This document shows, piece after piece, positions 61,442-64,000 of a DNA stretch of 64,000 nucleotides (the first letter of the stretch is position 1; each line of letters begins with the position of its first letter). The position numbers were made by a program, and so were the translations under genes. Under the pieces are notes generated by a model. That model made no database searches, was not told the DNA's origin, and saw only the letters and a program-made list of their open reading frames with translations. Source of the stretch: Asparagopsis taxiformis (Eukaryota > Rhodophyta > Florideophyceae > Bonnemaisoniales > Bonnemaisoniaceae); assembly GCA_030407315.1 (NCBI GenBank), contig JALQPE010001902.1, forward strand, positions 62,001 through 126,000, in the 5' to 3' direction.

Positions 61442-64000
61442 CACTACTGTGTCTGAAATCGGGCCTGGGGCAGTACTGTACGGCAGTAAAATTTACTGCC
61501 TGAGGCAGTAAAATTTAGTACTGTAAAAATATAAATTAATGCCCTACTTGCCGGCAGTACAGTGCACTGCCCGGAGGCAGTGGCCATGTGCTGCCGACGG
61601 CAGTAGAAAGTACTGCCTGGATGTATGAGGTGAGGCAGTGGTGGGAGGCAGTGATAGTTGCTGGATTTAGATTGTCTTTCTGGCAGTGATTTGTGCTACA
61701 TTGGCCTGTAAAATAAAGTAGTATATTGTGCTGACTTGGGCAGCACGGGGAGGGAGTAAAATATGCTGTCCAGGAATATGGCCCACGGCAGTACTATTTG
61801 GTGGCGTGGGATGCACCGTGTGGCAGTAGAAGCTAGTGTTTCCGGCAGCGTTCTGTGCTGGCTGCGGGCCCGAATGACGGCAGCACATTTTGCTATATTT
61901 AGGTAGTGCCCCGATGTACTGTATGATACTGCCTGCAGGTCATGGCAGAGGCAGAGAAATGTACTGTATTCTATTATTGGACAAAGCAGTAATTTCTGCT
62001 GCTGTGTGGTGCTGCTTTTTTTTGTACTTACAGGTAGTGACAAGTCTATGTTCTGGCAGTAGAGTAATGCAGTGGAATATGATGACAGCAGACATGCTTC
62101 GAGGCTGTGTATTCTACTGCCTGTGGAAGCGAGTGGGGACAGTAAATTATGATGTCTGACGAAATGTGTGAAAGCAATGAAATGAGGTGCTGATAGTCTC
62201 TGGGAAAAGCTGCCTGATAGTACTGCTTTATGATACGAAAAGTGCTACCGTACCGTGCTACTTGCCGTGGTGGAAAGTGCTGCCGTGCTCTACTACTTGC
62301 GTATGTGTAAATCACTGCCACGCTGTACTGCTCCAGGATATGTGAATTGCTGCCCCACAGCACTACAAAAAGTAGTAGATTTTGATGTATTATAGAGCTG
62401 TCCAGATCAGCGTAAAGTACTGTCTGATAGTGTTGTACTCGACAGGGGCATAGGACAGTACCAGTTACTGCCTGTGGCAGTGCAGTGTACTACCTGGAAG
62501 TGCTACCTGTGGCAGTACATTTCACTACCTGGAACTAGTGCTTGAGACAGTACAATTTACTGCCGGGAAGTCTATACTGAACCAGTAAATTGTAGTGCCT
62601 GGCGGTACTGACTCGGACAGAACGGGAAAGTAGTAGAATATGATGCCTAGGGTAATACTTTCTAGTGCCTACAATTGATGTTCAGGACGATAGAATGAGG
62701 TGGAAATGCCATTCCAGCCGCATGTTCAGGCATCTGGCTACGAAATGTCGGGCAGAATGGAGTATCTCTCTCGGTGGTCTTCATAGAAGTGTGTAGGGAT
62801 AACCAAGTGTGATCTAAAAGGATGTCAGAATTTTTATGTAGCAAGGACAACGATGCCTGAAGGAATGTTTCAGTTCTATCATTAGACTAGACTACTCATT
62901 AAATCGAACTATCGTATCTAAAATCTTACTATCTCTACAACCAGGACTATTGTGCAAGCAAATCGAGTTCCTCGCTGTTTCAAAACTACATGTGATGTTC
63001 AGACAGGAGGGAAATAAACACCATTACAGATGATTTGCAACAGGTTAGCAATCGGATATAGAAAAGTATTGTAAAGGATGAGAAGAACATGAGTATGAAT
63101 GGAATGAACAAACTTACCATCATTGAACTATTTTTGCGTGCAAAGGTATTGGTTGTAGGTTGGAATGACGAAAGCTTGCAAGCTTTCGTCATTCCAACCT
63201 ATAACCAATACCTATGCCAGAATCATTTGCAATCAATAGACTAGAATAGGATCAGCGAAGAACGATATTTATGGTTAGTGCACTATCTTTCATGGAAAGC
63301 ATGTGGAAAGAAATGAGAGAGGGGAAAGATACCTACTCGACAACGTACCAGCCTTACCTGTCATCTTCATGATAACCGGATGATGAAATGGTCCTATACG
63401 TCGCGCATCAACAGCCTTAAATAGACAGCTCATCCACTCATAATGACCTCGTCGTAACTGGAAGGCAGATGATTTGGCAGACGATGATGTGGCAGATGAT
63501 TTGGCAGCGGATGATCTGTCAAATTTTCTGGACGTGATAAATTAGCAGAAATAGAAATCATGCCCCTACGCAATGTCAAACCAACCTAAAAGTCTTGGTA
63601 TTGATGTTTAGCTGCATACTGAAGGAGAAACATCGAATAAATGCTGTAAATTAGAGTAGTAGACAATCCGAAAGAGAATTGCAACCGTGTTCTCATCTAT
63701 ATATAGTTTATTACCATAACAAGATTACTATTGAGGCCTATTATACCATGTACTGAAGCTAAATTGTAAATGATTCGTGTATTTCATTCAGAAAAGGAAG
63801 CAGGAATCGTTGGAGGCATTAAAGATCGCTGAAGAACCCAACATGGGAAATCAAGTCACCTGTTCCTTGAGTTAGGTAGGACACTATTCAGTGTGAAGTT
63901 TTCGATAAGATGTAACGGTAAGAAAATATAGGTACTATAAACTATTACAGTGGCCTGGTTAAAAAGAGACGGATACCATCTCATTAGTTGCCTACTAGTT
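61442..64000 (+). mobile_element. Left end of a second CACTA element copy; right arm of the inverted duplication
   Basis: Starts CACTACTGTGTCTGAA and is the exact inverse of 47383-49941 up to the last base of the window. The CAGTA array occupies 61455-62615 and the 70-bp palindrome recurs at 63144-63213. By symmetry a plus-strand copy of the transposase gene would start near 64051, outside the window. No gene is present within the visible part. Confidence 0.85.

Overview
The window looks like nuclear DNA of a eukaryote with long, mostly intron-free genes and a very heavy transposon load. The signs are Ty1/copia and Ty3/gypsy pieces, En/Spm (CACTA)-type transposon ends, SET domains, ATG contexts such as AACCATGG, and no bacterial operon structure. 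A red alga or similar intron-poor protist would fit, but the host is inferred, not shown. Almost nothing here looks like an ordinary host gene. The one candidate is a broken importin-13/transportin-3-like remnant near the left end.

The main object is a putative giant CACTA-type transposon, about 28.4 kb (21504-49941). Both ends start CACTAC and are similar over 16 bases, and both lead into arrays of CAGTA-type palindromes. Inside are a TNP2/Transposase_21-like transposase (43631-47332), a convergent pair of unknown genes called X and Y here (22201-23724 and 24329-25717), a ParB-like + DNA amino-methyltransferase + SET gene interrupted by 1.56 kb (26449-31543), and two ParB-like + 2-oxoglutarate/Fe(II) dioxygenase genes (33260-36241, 38670-42194). 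The spacers after X, after the methyltransferase gene and around the dioxygenase genes hold tandem arrays built around one 19-bp palindrome, AATAATACCGGGTATTATT. I count about 36 copies, all inside the element.

The left third (3134-21503) holds a second, diverged set of the same genes: a dioxygenase gene (7693-11625), a methyltransferase-SET gene without the ParB part (13289-16486), gene X with an apparent -1 frameshift (18882-21166), and the C-terminal stump of gene Y, cut off where the giant element begins (21503). A different palindromic satellite goes with these genes. Its core is GTGCCGTACGGCAC, with ten copies, all between 5896 and 18578. A further CACTA end at 3133 abuts a captured, frameshifted fragment of the methyltransferase gene.

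The right part (49942-61441) lies between two CACTA ends that face away from each other. It holds a truncated copia element, a rearranged gypsy element, a transposase remnant, strong hairpins and a CTGGTT-type palindrome array. From 61442 to the window end the sequence is the exact inverse of 47383-49941, so a second element copy probably continues to the right.

Inference: a DNA methyl writer, candidate base oxidisers, a histone-methylase-type domain and ParB-like DNA-binding modules travel together on a CACTA transposon, each element family with its own palindrome arrays. This could be a self-marking or self-partitioning mobile element.
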